Part shown: positions 53,475 through 62,707 of the stretch, in pieces
Layout: every line of letters begins with the position of its first letter
Position numbering within the stretch: the first letter of the stretch is position 1
DNA from: Roseomonas sp. CECT 9278
Lineage (GTDB): Bacteria; Pseudomonadota; Alphaproteobacteria; Acetobacterales; Acetobacteraceae
Direction of reading: 5' to 3'
DNA length: 64,000 nucleotides
Assembly (NCBI RefSeq): GCF_918698155.1
Contig: NZ_CAKKLX010000008.1
Coordinates: forward strand, 62,001-126,000
Position numbers and translations under genes: made by a program
The notes under the pieces: model-generated
Seen by the model: the letters and a program-made list of their open reading frames with translations, nothing else
Told to the model about the DNA's origin: nothing
The model's database searches: none

Positions 53475-53948
53475 CTAGACCGGCAGCCCCGCCGGCGGCT
53501 TCACGCTGCGCAGCACGAAGGCGCTTTTCGTGTCCTTCACCCCCGGCAGGCGCAGCAGCCGGCGCGTCGCGAATTCGCCATAGGCTTCGAGGTCAGCGGC
53601 CACGACCTGCAGCAGGTAGTCGGTCTCCCCGCTCATGGCCCAGGCGGCCAGCACCTCGGGCATGCGGCCGATGGCGGCGTGGAAGGCCTCGACCGTTTCC
53701 TCCGACCGCGAGGCCAGGCTGACCTGCACGAAGGCCGTCAGCCCCAGCCCGAGCCGCGGCGCGTCCAGCACGGCGGCATAGCCGGCGATGACGCCCGAAT
53801 CCTCCAGCCGCTTCAGCCGGCGCTGGCAGGGCGTTGCGGACAGCCCGACACGTTCGGCCAGCGCGACCACCGGGGCGCGGCCATCGCGCTGCACCTCGCG
53901 CAGCAGCTTGCGGTCGATGGCATCGAGGGTGATGGCGGAATTCGTCAT
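53475..53948 (-). CDS. Lrp/AsnC-family transcriptional regulator
   Basis: 157 residues. N-terminal HTH (LDAIDRKLLREVQRDGRAP ... LSATPCQRRLKRLEDSGVI) and a RAM/AsnC ligand domain (ETDYLLQVVAADLEAYGEF). Divergent from the HPPD gene, which fits local control of tyrosine breakdown by an amino-acid-sensing regulator. The stop is 1.9 kb from any other plus-strand operon, so HPPD is the best target candidate. Confidence 0.93.
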   Translation of the reverse strand: MTNSAITLDAIDRKLLREVQRDGRAPVVALAERVGLSATPCQRRLKRLEDSGVIAGYAAVLDAPRLGLGLTAFVQVSLASRSEETVEAFHAAIGRMPEVLAAWAMSGETDYLLQVVAADLEAYGEFATRRLLRLPGVKDTKSAFVLRSVKPPAGLPV

Positions 53949-54062
53949 GGATCGGGCTACCTGTAGAGAAATTCCCTCAATTTACCGCGAATCGACATCG
54001 GCTTCGCCCGTTTTTCGCGTCGATCCGCTGCGATCCTGCTGCGAACGCAGGAGGCTTCGACC
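53949..54062. promoter_or_regulatory. Divergent control region between AsnC-type regulator and HPPD
   Basis: 114 bp, AT-richer than the surroundings (GTAGAGAAATTCCCTCAATTTAC, then CCCGTTTTTCGCG). Contains both ribosome sites (GCAGGAGG before HPPD). The GTAG...TTAC stretch is a weak dyad and could be the AsnC-type operator; not provable by eye. Confidence 0.4.
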
Positions 54063-55163
54063 ATGGACATCCCGCCCGACCGCACGGCCGTCGCCGGCAT
54101 CGCCTCCGATGCCAACCCGATGGGCACGGATGGCTTCGACTTCGTCGAATTCACCGGCCCCGACATCGCGCAGATCGAACGCGTCTTCGCCAGCCTGGGC
54201 TTCGCGCCGGTGGCGCGGCACCGCTCCAAGCGCGTGACGCTGTGGCGCCAGGGCGACGTGAACTTCGTGCTGAATGCCGAGCCGGAATCCTACGCCCAGG
54301 CCTTCGGGCGCATCCATGGCCCCTGCGCCTGCGCCATGGCGTTGCGCGTGGCCGACGCGGCCGCCGCCTTCGACCGCGCGGTGCGGCTGGGCGCACGCCC
54401 CTTCCATGGCCGCGTCGGCCCGATGGAGCTCAACATCCCGGCCATCGAGGGGATCGGCGGGTCGCTGATCTATTTCGTCGATCGCTACGGCCCGGCGGGC
54501 AGCATCTGGGATGTCGATTTCCGCTGGATCGATGGCGCCGAGCGCAACCCGAAGGGCGCCGGGCTGACGCTGATCGACCACCTGACGCACAACGTCCATC
54601 GCGGCCGCATGGAGGCCTGGGCGGGCTTCTACGAACGTCTCTTCAACTTCCGCGAGATCCGCTACTTCGACATCGAGGGCAAGCTGACCGGCCTGAAGTC
54701 CAAGGCCATGACCAGCCCCTGCGGCCAGATCCGCATCCCGATCAACGAGAGCAGCGACGATCGCAGCCAGATCGAGGAATACCTGCGCGCCTACAATGGC
54801 GAGGGCATCCAGCACATCGCCATGGGCACGGCGGACATCCACGCGAGCGTCGAGGGCCTGGCCGCCGGCGGGGTGCGCTTCCTCGACACGCCGGACACCT
54901 ATTACGAATTGCTGCCGCAGCGCCTGCCCGACACCGGGGAGGACATGGCGCGCCTGGCCCGCAACCGCATCCTGATGGATGGCTCGCCCTCCGGCGGGCG
55001 GCTGCTGCAGATCTTCACCGAGACGGTGATCGGCCCGATCTTCTTCGAACTGATCCAGCGCAAGGGCGACCAGGGCTTCGGCGAGGGCAATTTCCGCGCC
55101 CTGTTCGAATCCATCGAACTCGACCAGGTGCGGCGCGGCGTGCTGAAGCCGGCGGCCGAATAG
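54063..55163 (+). CDS. hpd: 4-Hydroxyphenylpyruvate dioxygenase
   Basis: 366 residues, normal length. Converts 4-hydroxyphenylpyruvate to homogentisate in tyrosine degradation, using Fe(II). The 2-His-1-Glu facial triad is visible: His173 in TLIDHLTHNV, His251 in GIQHIAMGT and Glu329 in GPIFFELIQRKG. The C-terminal gate helix region GFGEGNFRALFESIELDQ is intact. No homogentisate pathway genes follow, so the rest of the route lies elsewhere. Confidence 0.96.
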   Translation: MDIPPDRTAVAGIASDANPMGTDGFDFVEFTGPDIAQIERVFASLGFAPVARHRSKRVTLWRQGDVNFVLNAEPESYAQAFGRIHGPCACAMALRVADAAAAFDRAVRLGARPFHGRVGPMELNIPAIEGIGGSLIYFVDRYGPAGSIWDVDFRWIDGAERNPKGAGLTLIDHLTHNVHRGRMEAWAGFYERLFNFREIRYFDIEGKLTGLKSKAMTSPCGQIRIPINESSDDRSQIEEYLRAYNGEGIQHIAMGTADIHASVEGLAAGGVRFLDTPDTYYELLPQRLPDTGEDMARLARNRILMDGSPSGGRLLQIFTETVIGPIFFELIQRKGDQGFGEGNFRALFESIELDQVRRGVLKPAAE

Positions 55164-55273
55164 ACCCGCGCCGCCAGCCGCGGGCGGCCGCCGCCCAGCC
55201 GGCCGCGATCGTCCCGACAACCCGGGCTTAACCCGGTGCCGTCATGATCCCCGCGGTTCCTCGGGGGGCGCGG

Positions 55274-57253
55274 ATGCAAGGCTGGCTTGGCTCGATCGCG
55301 GTGCGGATCTACCTCGTGCTCGGCGCCTTGACGCTGCTTGCCGCGGGTGGCGGCATCGCCGCGCATGTCACGCTGGTCGACTACGGGCGGGACGTCGCGA
55401 CGGTCGGGCGGCTGCAGGAACGCGCCTACCTCGCGCAGCGCATCGATGCCGGCGTCTATGCCGTCGTGATGGAAAGCCGCGGCCTGTACATGGCGAAGGA
55501 CCGCGCGGAATCCGAACGCTTCGCCGCCGGGCTGCGCCGCCACCTGGCCGATATCCGCCGCGATGCCGGCCGTCTGTCGGTCGTCGCCGCCGGCGTCGAG
55601 ACCGTCCCGCCGCTGCTCGCGGCCCTGGCCGACTTCATCCGCTTTCGGGACGAACTTGCGCGGATCGGCGTGGAACAGGGCGCGCCGGCGGCCGACGCCA
55701 TGGGCAACAACGCCGCCAACCGCGCCAACCGCGGGCGGGTGAACACCGCGCTCGCCGCCGCCGCGGCAGGCTTCAACGACGCCGCGCAGGCCGCCGCGCA
55801 GGACATCATCACCTCGGGCGAACGGCTCGCCTTCCTGCTGCTGGCGGCCATGCTGGGCGGCGCGCTGCTGGCCGGCGGGATCGCGCTGTGGCTGGTGCGT
55901 TCGCGCATCGCCCTGCCGCTCGCGCGGCTGAACCGCGGCATGGAGGACCTGGTCGCCGGCCGCCCGGGCACCGAGCTGCGCGATGCCGCTCGGCACGACG
56001 AGATCGGCGACATGGCACGCGCGCTGCTGGTCTTCCGCCGCAACGCCGCCGAGAACGACGCGCTGCGCACCGCGCAGGAGAACGCGCGCGAAGCGGCCCA
56101 GCAGGAGCGCATCCAGGCGCTGCGCGGCATGGCCGACCGGCTCGAGACCGAGACGCGCCAGGCGGTCGAGAGCATCGGCGATCGCATCGCCGCCATGGCC
56201 GACGAGGCCGAGCGCATGGCCGAGGGCGCGGCCTTCGCCGCGACTGGCACCCAGACGCTGGCCGTGGGCGCGCAATCGACGCTCGACCACTCGACCGGCA
56301 GCGCCGCGGCGGCGGAGCAGATGTCCGCCTCGATCCGCGAGATCACCACCCGCGTCGGGGAGGCCGCGTCCGCCACCCGCCGCGCCGTTGCCGGCACCGA
56401 GGACGGCAACCGCGCCATCGCCGGCCTGCAGCAGTCGGTCGAGCGCATCGGCGAGGTCGCGCGCCTGATCTCCGATATCGCCGCGCGCACCAACCTGCTC
56501 GCGCTCAACGCGACCATCGAGGCGGCGCGCGCGGGCGATGCCGGCAAGGGCTTCGCGGTGGTGGCCGGCGAGGTGAAGTCGCTCGCCGCCCAGACCGCCC
56601 GCAGCACCGAGGAAATCGGGCAGCAGATCGAAGCCGTGGTCGCCGCCACCGGCCAGGCGGTGCGCGCGGTGGGTGGCATTGCCGCCACCGTCCAGCAGGT
56701 CGATGCGGCTGCCGCGGCGATCGCCGATGCCATGCAGCAGCAGGCCGCGGCAACCACCGAGATCGCCCGCGCCGCGGCCGGCGCCGCCGGTGCGGCGCGC
56801 GACATGACCGGCCAGACCACGACGCTGGACGGCATGACCCGGGGTGTCGAGACGCGCGCCGACGCGCTGCGCCGCGCCGCGCGGGAGACCGAGGCCGCGA
56901 TGGTGGAGCTGCGCGCCACGCTGATCCGCCTGGTGCGGGAATCCACCGAGGAAGTGGACCGCCGTCGTCATCCGCGCCTCGCGACCGAGGCACCAGCCTG
57001 GTTCGAAACCACCGCGGGCCGGCACGCGGTGCGCCTGGTCAATCTGTCGGCCGGCGGCGCCGCCGTCAGGGGTGCGCCCACGCTGCCGCCGGGCGCCCGC
57101 GGCAGCCTGTCGCTGGGCGGTGCCGCGCCGGTTGCCGCGGTGGTGGTCGATGCCGAGGTCGACTTCATGCGGCTGCGCTTCGCCGACCCGGCGGCGGGCG
57201 ACGCGCTGGTCGCCACCCTGGACACTCCCGCGGCAGATCTGCGAGCGGCTTAG
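55274..57253 (+). CDS. Methyl-accepting chemotaxis protein with C-terminal PilZ domain
   Basis: 659 residues from the ATG at 55274 (GGGGGG 5 bp upstream; 55244 is an alternative). Transmembrane helix 1 at about 8-28, a helical periplasmic sensor to about 175, helix 2 at about 185-205, HAMP, then the signalling domain with [21 protein letters not shown]. After about residue 555 comes a PilZ-like domain: RRRHPR, the RxxxR c-di-GMP motif, and NLSAGGAAV, the (D/N)xSxxG motif. This would let c-di-GMP level act on the receptor directly. Confidence 0.88.
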   Translation: MQGWLGSIAVRIYLVLGALTLLAAGGGIAAHVTLVDYGRDVATVGRLQERAYLAQRIDAGVYAVVMESRGLYMAKDRAESERFAAGLRRHLADIRRDAGRLSVVAAGVETVPPLLAALADFIRFRDELARIGVEQGAPAADAMGNNAANRANRGRVNTALAAAAAGFNDAAQAAAQDIITSGERLAFLLLAAMLGGALLAGGIALWLVRSRIALPLARLNRGMEDLVAGRPGTELRDAARHDEIGDMARALLVFRRNAAENDALRTAQENAREAAQQERIQALRGMADRLETETRQAVESIGDRIAAMADEAERMAEGAAFAATGTQTLAVGAQSTLDHSTGSAAAAEQMSASIREITTRVGEAASATRRAVAGTEDGNRAIAGLQQSVERIGEVARLISDIAARTNLLALNATIEAARAGDAGKGFAVVAGEVKSLAAQTARSTEEIGQQIEAVVAATGQAVRAVGGIAATVQQVDAAAAAIADAMQQQAAATTEIARAAAGAAGAARDMTGQTTTLDGMTRGVETRADALRRAARETEAAMVELRATLIRLVRESTEEVDRRRHPRLATEAPAWFETTAGRHAVRLVNLSAGGAAVRGAPTLPPGARGSLSLGGAAPVAAVVVDAEVDFMRLRFADPAAGDALVATLDTPAADLRAA

Positions 57254-57330
57254 GCAGCAGGCGCCGCGGTGCCGCGGATCGACCGCGCCATCCCCCTTGC
57301 GCGCCGGCCCGGGGCGCGGTTACTCGCGAC

Positions 57331-58353
57331 ATGGCTTGCGAAGCGGCGCGAACCTCCGGCGGGCAGGGCGGCACGGGCATCCCCGTGCTCGAGGTCGCGG
57401 GGCTGACCCTCGACTTCCGCCAGGATGGGCGCAGCCTGCGCGTGCTCGATGGCGTGTCGTTTCGCGTCGATGCGGGGCGCACCCTGGCGATCGTGGGTGA
57501 ATCGGGCTGCGGCAAGTCGGTCAGCGCGCTGGCCGTGATGGGGCTGCTGCCCGACAGCGCCAGCATCGGCGGTGCCATCCGCCTGGCCGGGCAGGACCTG
57601 ACGACGCTGTCGGCCGAGCAACGGCGCTGCCTGCGCGGCGGCGAGATGGCGATGATCTTCCAGGAGCCCATGACCAGCCTGAACCCGGCCTTCACCGCCG
57701 GCGAACAGGTGGCCGAGGCGCTGCGCCTGCACCAGGGCCTGGACGATGCGGCGGCCTTCGCGGAAGCCGTGCGGATGATCGACCGCGTCCGCATCCCCGA
57801 CGCGGCGCGCCGCGCCCGGCAGTACCCGCACCAGCTCTCGGGCGGGATGCGCCAGCGGGTGATGATCGCGATGGCGCTGGCCTGCCGGCCGAAGCTGCTG
57901 ATCGCCGATGAACCGACCACCGCGCTGGACGTGACGGTGCAGGCGCAGATCCTCGCACTGCTCGATGAGATGAAGCGCGAGACCGGCACCGCGGTGGTGC
58001 TGGTCACTCACGACCTGGGCGTGGTGGCCGACCATGCCGACGAGGTCGCGGTGATGTATGCCGGGCGCATCGCCGAACAGGCGCCGGCCGCCACGCTGTT
58101 CGCGCGGCCCGAACATCCCTACACCGCCGGCCTGCTCGGCGCGGCACCCGGCGAGGGCGCGCCCGGCCAGCGCCTGGCCAGCATCGAGGGCACCGTGCCC
58201 GACCTGCGCGCGCCGCCGCCCGGCTGCCGCTTCGCCCCGCGCTGCCCCTTCGTGATTCCGCGCTGCGACAGCGTGCCGCCGCTGGCGGAGGTCGCGCCCG
58301 GGCATCTGTCGGCCTGCTGGCGGGCGCCGCTCGACCAGGTGCTGGCCGCATGA
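57331..58353 (+). CDS. dppD: Dipeptide/oligopeptide-type ABC transporter ATPase, DppD-like
   Basis: 340 residues. Walker A GESGCGKS at about residues 55-62, signature LSGGMRQRVMIAMAL, Walker B LLIADEPTTALD, and the oligo_HPY C-terminal extension with its cysteine cluster (GCRFAPRCPF ... PRC ... ACW). Opens a seven-gene operon; 78 bp after the chemoreceptor. ATGA overlap with the next gene. Confidence 0.93.
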   Translation: MACEAARTSGGQGGTGIPVLEVAGLTLDFRQDGRSLRVLDGVSFRVDAGRTLAIVGESGCGKSVSALAVMGLLPDSASIGGAIRLAGQDLTTLSAEQRRCLRGGEMAMIFQEPMTSLNPAFTAGEQVAEALRLHQGLDDAAAFAEAVRMIDRVRIPDAARRARQYPHQLSGGMRQRVMIAMALACRPKLLIADEPTTALDVTVQAQILALLDEMKRETGTAVVLVTHDLGVVADHADEVAVMYAGRIAEQAPAATLFARPEHPYTAGLLGAAPGEGAPGQRLASIEGTVPDLRAPPPGCRFAPRCPFVIPRCDSVPPLAEVAPGHLSACWRAPLDQVLAA

Positions 58354-59405
58354 CCGCGCTGCTGGAACTCGACGGGCTGGTGAAGCGCTTCCCGGTGCGC
58401 GATGCGCTCGGCCGCCGCGCCGGCGCGGTGCATGCGGTGGATGGCGTGTCGTTGTCGGTCGCGCAGGGGGAGGTGCTGGCGATCGTCGGCGAATCCGGCT
58501 GTGGCAAGTCCACGCTCGGCCGGCTGATGCTGAACCTGATCACGCCCGATGCCGGCAGCGTGCGCTTCGGCGGGGATGACCTGGTGAAGCTCTCGCCCGC
58601 CGCGCTGCGGGCGAAGCGCCGCGACATGCAGCTGATCTTACAGGACCCCTTCGCGAGCCTCGACCCGCGCATGACGGTCGAGCAGGCGGTGGCCGAGCCG
58701 CTGCGCCTGCACCGCATCGTGCCGCGCGACCAGGAACGCGCGGAGGTGGCGGGCCTACTGTCGCGCGTCGGGCTGCGGCCGGAGCTGGCGCGGCGCTGGC
58801 CGCATGAGTTCAGCGGCGGGCAACGCCAGCGCGTGGCGATCGCGCGCGCGCTCGCCTCCCGCCCGAAGCTGATCGTGGGCGATGAGCCGGTCTCCGCGCT
58901 GGATGTCAGTGTGCAGGCGCAGGTGGTGAACCTGCTGGGCGACCTGATCCGCGACCTGGGCCTGACCTTCGTGCTGATCAGCCACGATTTGGGCGTGGTG
59001 CGCCACGTCGCCGACCGCGTGGCGGTGATGTACCTCGGCCGCATCGTCGAGGAAGGGCCGGCGGAGGCCGTGCTGTCCGCGCCCAGGCATCCCTATACCC
59101 GCGCGCTGCTGGCGGCGGTGCCCGGCCACGGCACCAAGGCGCCGCCGATCGACGGCGACGTGCCATCGCCCATCGCGCCGCCGCCCGGCTGCCGCTTCCA
59201 CACGCGCTGCCCCTTCGCCGAAGCCGCCTGCCGCGAGGCAGCACCGGCGCTCACCGCCCCGCCGCACCGCGTCGCCTGCCACCTGGATGGCCGCCTGCCG
59301 CCCGCCGCGCCGCGGGCGGAACGCCTGGCGGGTGGCGAAAGGCTGAAGCGCCTGCAATCCTTCTTCCGGGCCCCTGGCCCGCAACCGGGAGTGCCACGAC
59401 CATGA
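58350..59405 (+). CDS. dppF: Dipeptide/oligopeptide-type ABC transporter ATPase, DppF-like
   Basis: 351 residues: Walker A GESGCGKST near residues 48-56, FSGGQRQRVAIARAL, Walker B LIVGDEPVSALDVS, and the oligo_HPY tail with GCRFHTRCPFAEAAC. Partner of the preceding ATPase. Its C-terminus is longer than usual by about 25 residues. Overlaps the binding-protein ATG by 4 bp. Confidence 0.93.
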   Translation: MTALLELDGLVKRFPVRDALGRRAGAVHAVDGVSLSVAQGEVLAIVGESGCGKSTLGRLMLNLITPDAGSVRFGGDDLVKLSPAALRAKRRDMQLILQDPFASLDPRMTVEQAVAEPLRLHRIVPRDQERAEVAGLLSRVGLRPELARRWPHEFSGGQRQRVAIARALASRPKLIVGDEPVSALDVSVQAQVVNLLGDLIRDLGLTFVLISHDLGVVRHVADRVAVMYLGRIVEEGPAEAVLSAPRHPYTRALLAAVPGHGTKAPPIDGDVPSPIAPPPGCRFHTRCPFAEAACREAAPALTAPPHRVACHLDGRLPPAAPRAERLAGGERLKRLQSFFRAPGPQPGVPRP

Positions 59406-60913
59406 AGACCACGCTCCGCACCCTGCTGGCCGCCGCCGCCATCGTCGCCGCCGCCACATCGGCCAGCGCGCAGAACCTGCGCATCGGCCTGCGCGAGGAC
59501 CCGGACATCCTCGACCCCACCCTGTCGCGCACCTATGTCGGGCGCATCGTCTATATGGCGCTGTGCGACAAGCTGTTCGACATCAACGAACGGCTGGAGG
59601 TGGTCCCACAGCTCGCGACCGCGCATCGCTGGGAGAACCCCACGACGCTGATCATCACGCTGCGCGAGGGCGTGCGTTTCCACGACGGCGAGGCGATGGA
59701 CGCCGAGGCCGTGCGCTATTCCATCAACCGCCACCTGACGATGCAGGGGTCCTTCCGCCGCTCCGAGATCAGCGAGGTCGATCGCGTCGAGGTGGTGGAT
59801 CCGCGCACCGTGCGCATCGTGCTGAAAACGCCGTCGGCATCGTTCCTGTCGGCACTGACCGATCGCGCCGGCATGATCGTCAGCCCCAAGGCGGCCGAGG
59901 CGTTGGGCCGCAACTTCGGCACGCGCCCGGTATGCGCCGGCCCCTTCCGCTTCGTCGAGCGCGTGGCCCAGGAACGCATCGTGGTGGAGCGCTTCCGCGA
60001 CTACTGGGATGCCGCAAACATCCACTTCGACCGCGTGACCTACCTGCCGATCCCCGACAACACGGTGCGCCTGGCCAACCTGCAATCGGGCGCGGTCGAA
60101 TTCGTCGAGCGCATGGAACCCGACGACACCCGCACCATCCAGCGCGCCCGCAACCTGCGCGCGGTGAACGTGGATGAGCTCGGCTACCAGGGCATCACCA
60201 TCAATGTCGGCAATGGCGAACGCGCCAATACGCCGCTCGGCCGCGATGCGCGGGTGCGCCGCGCCTTCGAACTGGCGATCGACCGCGCCGCGGTCAACCA
60301 GGTGGTCTATGAGGGGATGTACACGCCCACGCGCCAGCCCTGGCCGCCGGCGAACCCCTTCCATGTGCGCGACTTCCAGCCCGAGCCGCGCAATGTCGAG
60401 CGCGCCCGCGCCCTGCTGCGCGAGGCCGGCGTGACCACGCCGCTGGCTATCGAGATGACGGTGCCCAACAACCCCGACCTGCGCCAGGTCGGTGAGGTGA
60501 TCCAGTCGATGGCCGCGGAAGCGGGCTTCGCCGTCACGCTGCGCGCGATGGAATTCGCCTCCTCGCTGCAGGCGGCGCAGCGCGGGGAGTTCCAGACCTA
60601 CCTGGTCGGCTGGTCGGGGCGCACCGATCCGGACGGCAACATCTTCAGCTTCAGCCGCACCGGCGGCGGGCAGAATGACGGGCGGTATTCCAACCCCGAG
60701 GTGGACGCCCTGCTGGACGCGGCGCGCGTCGAGTTGGATATCGAGAAGCGCCGCGACCTCTATGCGCGCATGATCCGGCTGTCGATCGGCCAGGATGCCA
60801 ACCGCATCTACCTGTGGCATCGCAAGAACATCATGGCGCACCAGGCGCGCCTGGTGGGCTACCGGCCGATCGCCGATGGCATGATCCGCCTGCAGGGGAT
60901 GCGATTTCAATGA
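59402..60913 (+). CDS. dppA: Dipeptide/oligopeptide-type substrate-binding protein
   Basis: 503 residues, signal peptide (residues 5-23, ASAQ), then SBP_bac_5 fold: LREDPDILDPTLSRTYVG, LRIGLREDP start, VEFVERMEPDD and the C-lobe GWSGRTDPDGNIF. The WSGRTDPDGN motif is typical of peptide/glutathione/opine-type binding proteins. ATGA overlap ties it to dppF. A 231-bp gene-free gap separates it from dppB. Confidence 0.93.
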   Translation: MKTTLRTLLAAAAIVAAATSASAQNLRIGLREDPDILDPTLSRTYVGRIVYMALCDKLFDINERLEVVPQLATAHRWENPTTLIITLREGVRFHDGEAMDAEAVRYSINRHLTMQGSFRRSEISEVDRVEVVDPRTVRIVLKTPSASFLSALTDRAGMIVSPKAAEALGRNFGTRPVCAGPFRFVERVAQERIVVERFRDYWDAANIHFDRVTYLPIPDNTVRLANLQSGAVEFVERMEPDDTRTIQRARNLRAVNVDELGYQGITINVGNGERANTPLGRDARVRRAFELAIDRAAVNQVVYEGMYTPTRQPWPPANPFHVRDFQPEPRNVERARALLREAGVTTPLAIEMTVPNNPDLRQVGEVIQSMAAEAGFAVTLRAMEFASSLQAAQRGEFQTYLVGWSGRTDPDGNIFSFSRTGGGQNDGRYSNPEVDALLDAARVELDIEKRRDLYARMIRLSIGQDANRIYLWHRKNIMAHQARLVGYRPIADGMIRLQGMRFQ

Positions 60914-61144
60914 TGCGCGCCGCTGAAGCGGCGCCCTCAGGCGCCGGTGCCATGCATCCGCATGGCGTGGCTCTCCTTGTGCCTCGGGCGCCGGCGTCCG
61001 CATCCGCGGCCTTGGCTTGCGCGCCGCGCACTGGCGCGCCTGGCATGTCTGTCGCTCTGGGCGCGGTCGCGCCTTGCGCTCCCGGACCGCGCGGGCGCGC
61101 GATCCGCTGGGGTGCGCCGGCTGGCGCGGGAGGCTAGCCCGGCG

Positions 61145-62092
61145 ATGGGCCTCTGGCTGCTACGCCGCATCGGGCAGGTCATCCCCACCCTGGTGATCCT
61201 GTCCATCCTGATCTTCGGGTTGCAGCAGCTCATGCCCGGCGACCCGGCGCTGATCCTGGCCGGCGAGGAACGCGGCGACCCCGCGGTGCTCGCCGCCATC
61301 CGCGCCGAGCTCGGCCTCGACAAGCCGGTGTGGCAGCAATACCTGCTCTGGATGGGCAAGGTGCTCACGGGCGACTTCGGCTTTTCGTGGCGCATCCGCG
61401 TGCCGGTTTCGGAACTCATCCTCACCAAGCTGCCGGTGACGTTCCAGCTCGCCAGCATGGCCTTCATCATTGCCATCCTGATCGGCGTGCCGCTCGGCAT
61501 TCTCTCCGCCGTGAAGCGCGATACGCCGGCGGACTGGGCGGCGAATGGCGCCGCACTGTTCGGCATCTCCACGCCGAATTTCTGGCTCGGCATCATGATG
61601 ATCCTGCTGTTCAGCGTGGAGCTCGGCTGGCTGCCGCCCTCGGGCTATGTGCCGCTGTTCGAGGACCCGGTGCAGTCGCTCGCCACCACCATCATGCCGG
61701 CCTTCGTGCTGGGCACCGGCGTGGCATCCGTGCTGATGCGCCACACCCGCGCGGCGATGCTGACCGCGCTGTCCCAGGACTACGTCCGCACCGCGCGCGC
61801 CAAGGGCCTGCGCGAGCGCGTCGTGGTGTGGAAGCACGCGCTGCGCAACGCGCTGATCCCGGTGGTCACGCTCGGCGCCATCGAATTCGGCCGGCTGCTG
61901 GCCGGTGCCGTGCTGACCGAACAGATCTTCACCATCCCGGGCTTCGGCAAGCTCATCGTCGATGCGGTGTTCAACCGCGACTACCCGGTGGTGCAGGGGG
62001 TGGTGCTGGCCACCGCGCTGATCTTCGTGCTGCTGAGCCTGGTGGCCGACATGCTCTACATGGCCATCAACCCGCGGCTGCGGCAGGCCTAG
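61145..62092 (+). CDS. dppB: Dipeptide/oligopeptide-type ABC transporter permease, DppB-like
   Basis: 315 residues from the ATG at 61145; an upstream frame start adds an Arg/Pro-rich 66-residue piece that is not credible. Hallmark start LLRRIGQVIPTLVILSILIFGL, QLMPGDPA, the DWAANG and RTARAKGLRERVVVWKHALRNALIPVV EAA loop, and GFGKLIVDAVFNRDYPVVQG. Six transmembrane helices. Confidence 0.94.
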   Translation: MGLWLLRRIGQVIPTLVILSILIFGLQQLMPGDPALILAGEERGDPAVLAAIRAELGLDKPVWQQYLLWMGKVLTGDFGFSWRIRVPVSELILTKLPVTFQLASMAFIIAILIGVPLGILSAVKRDTPADWAANGAALFGISTPNFWLGIMMILLFSVELGWLPPSGYVPLFEDPVQSLATTIMPAFVLGTGVASVLMRHTRAAMLTALSQDYVRTARAKGLRERVVVWKHALRNALIPVVTLGAIEFGRLLAGAVLTEQIFTIPGFGKLIVDAVFNRDYPVVQGVVLATALIFVLLSLVADMLYMAINPRLRQA

Positions 62093-62098
62093 GCGCGC

Positions 62099-62707
62099 AT
62101 GTCCGCCCTCGGCCCCAGCTTCACCGCCCGCATGCCGCGATCGCTGCGGCAGTCGGGCTTCCGCGGCGCGACCGTCACCGTCGTGCTCGCCGGCGACCTG
62201 GTCGGCCTGGTGGGGGCCGAGGCCGGTGACCGGCCTGCCCCCATCGACCACATCGCCGGCCTGCGCGCCGGCTTCGTCCAGACGACGCGCGGGCAGTATC
62301 CCGAACTCCGGCTGTTCTTCACCGATGCCAGCACGCTGCGTCTCGAGCCGATGGCAGACCCGGGCGATGCGGCCGCCGTCCGGCGCTCCTATCCGGACTT
62401 CGTGCGCGGCCTGGCGGCGCGGCTGGCCGGGGCAGGGCGCCTGGCCGGCGTCGAGGTCGGCGTCGATCGCGCCTGGACCGTCGTCTTCACCGCCCTGCTG
62501 GCGCTGCCGGCCGCCGCCATGGTCACGCTCGCCGCCTTGACCTGGCTGGACCCGCCCTACGCCACGATCGAGCGCGGGATCGCCCGTGGCTTCACCAGCC
62601 TGCTCGCGCTGCTGTTCGTCGCGTTCGTCGTGTGGTTCTGGCGGGCGCAATGGCCACGCCGCATCAGCGACCTGTCTGGGCTCGACGCCGGGCTGCCGCG
62701 CCGATGA
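62099..62707 (+). CDS. Unknown membrane protein inside the dpp operon
   Basis: 202 residues, not recognised. Residues 1-115 are a soluble beta-rich part (FRGATVTVVLAGDLVGLVG, AGLRAGFVQTTRGQYPELRLFFTD, TLRLEPM); two transmembrane helices follow at about 127-147 and 163-182, with a short cytoplasmic tail. It begins 6 bp after dppB and overlaps dppC by 4 bp, so it is cotranscribed and cotranslated with the permeases. No canonical Dpp system has a subunit here. The reading frame is intact. Confidence 0.75.
   Translation: MSALGPSFTARMPRSLRQSGFRGATVTVVLAGDLVGLVGAEAGDRPAPIDHIAGLRAGFVQTTRGQYPELRLFFTDASTLRLEPMADPGDAAAVRRSYPDFVRGLAARLAGAGRLAGVEVGVDRAWTVVFTALLALPAAAMVTLAALTWLDPPYATIERGIARGFTSLLALLFVAFVVWFWRAQWPRRISDLSGLDAGLPRR

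Noticed and set aside
60947-61144. Upstream extension of dppB
   Set aside because: Sixty-six Arg/Pro/Ala-rich residues before the conserved LLRRIGQ start; the ATG at 61145 fits the family.
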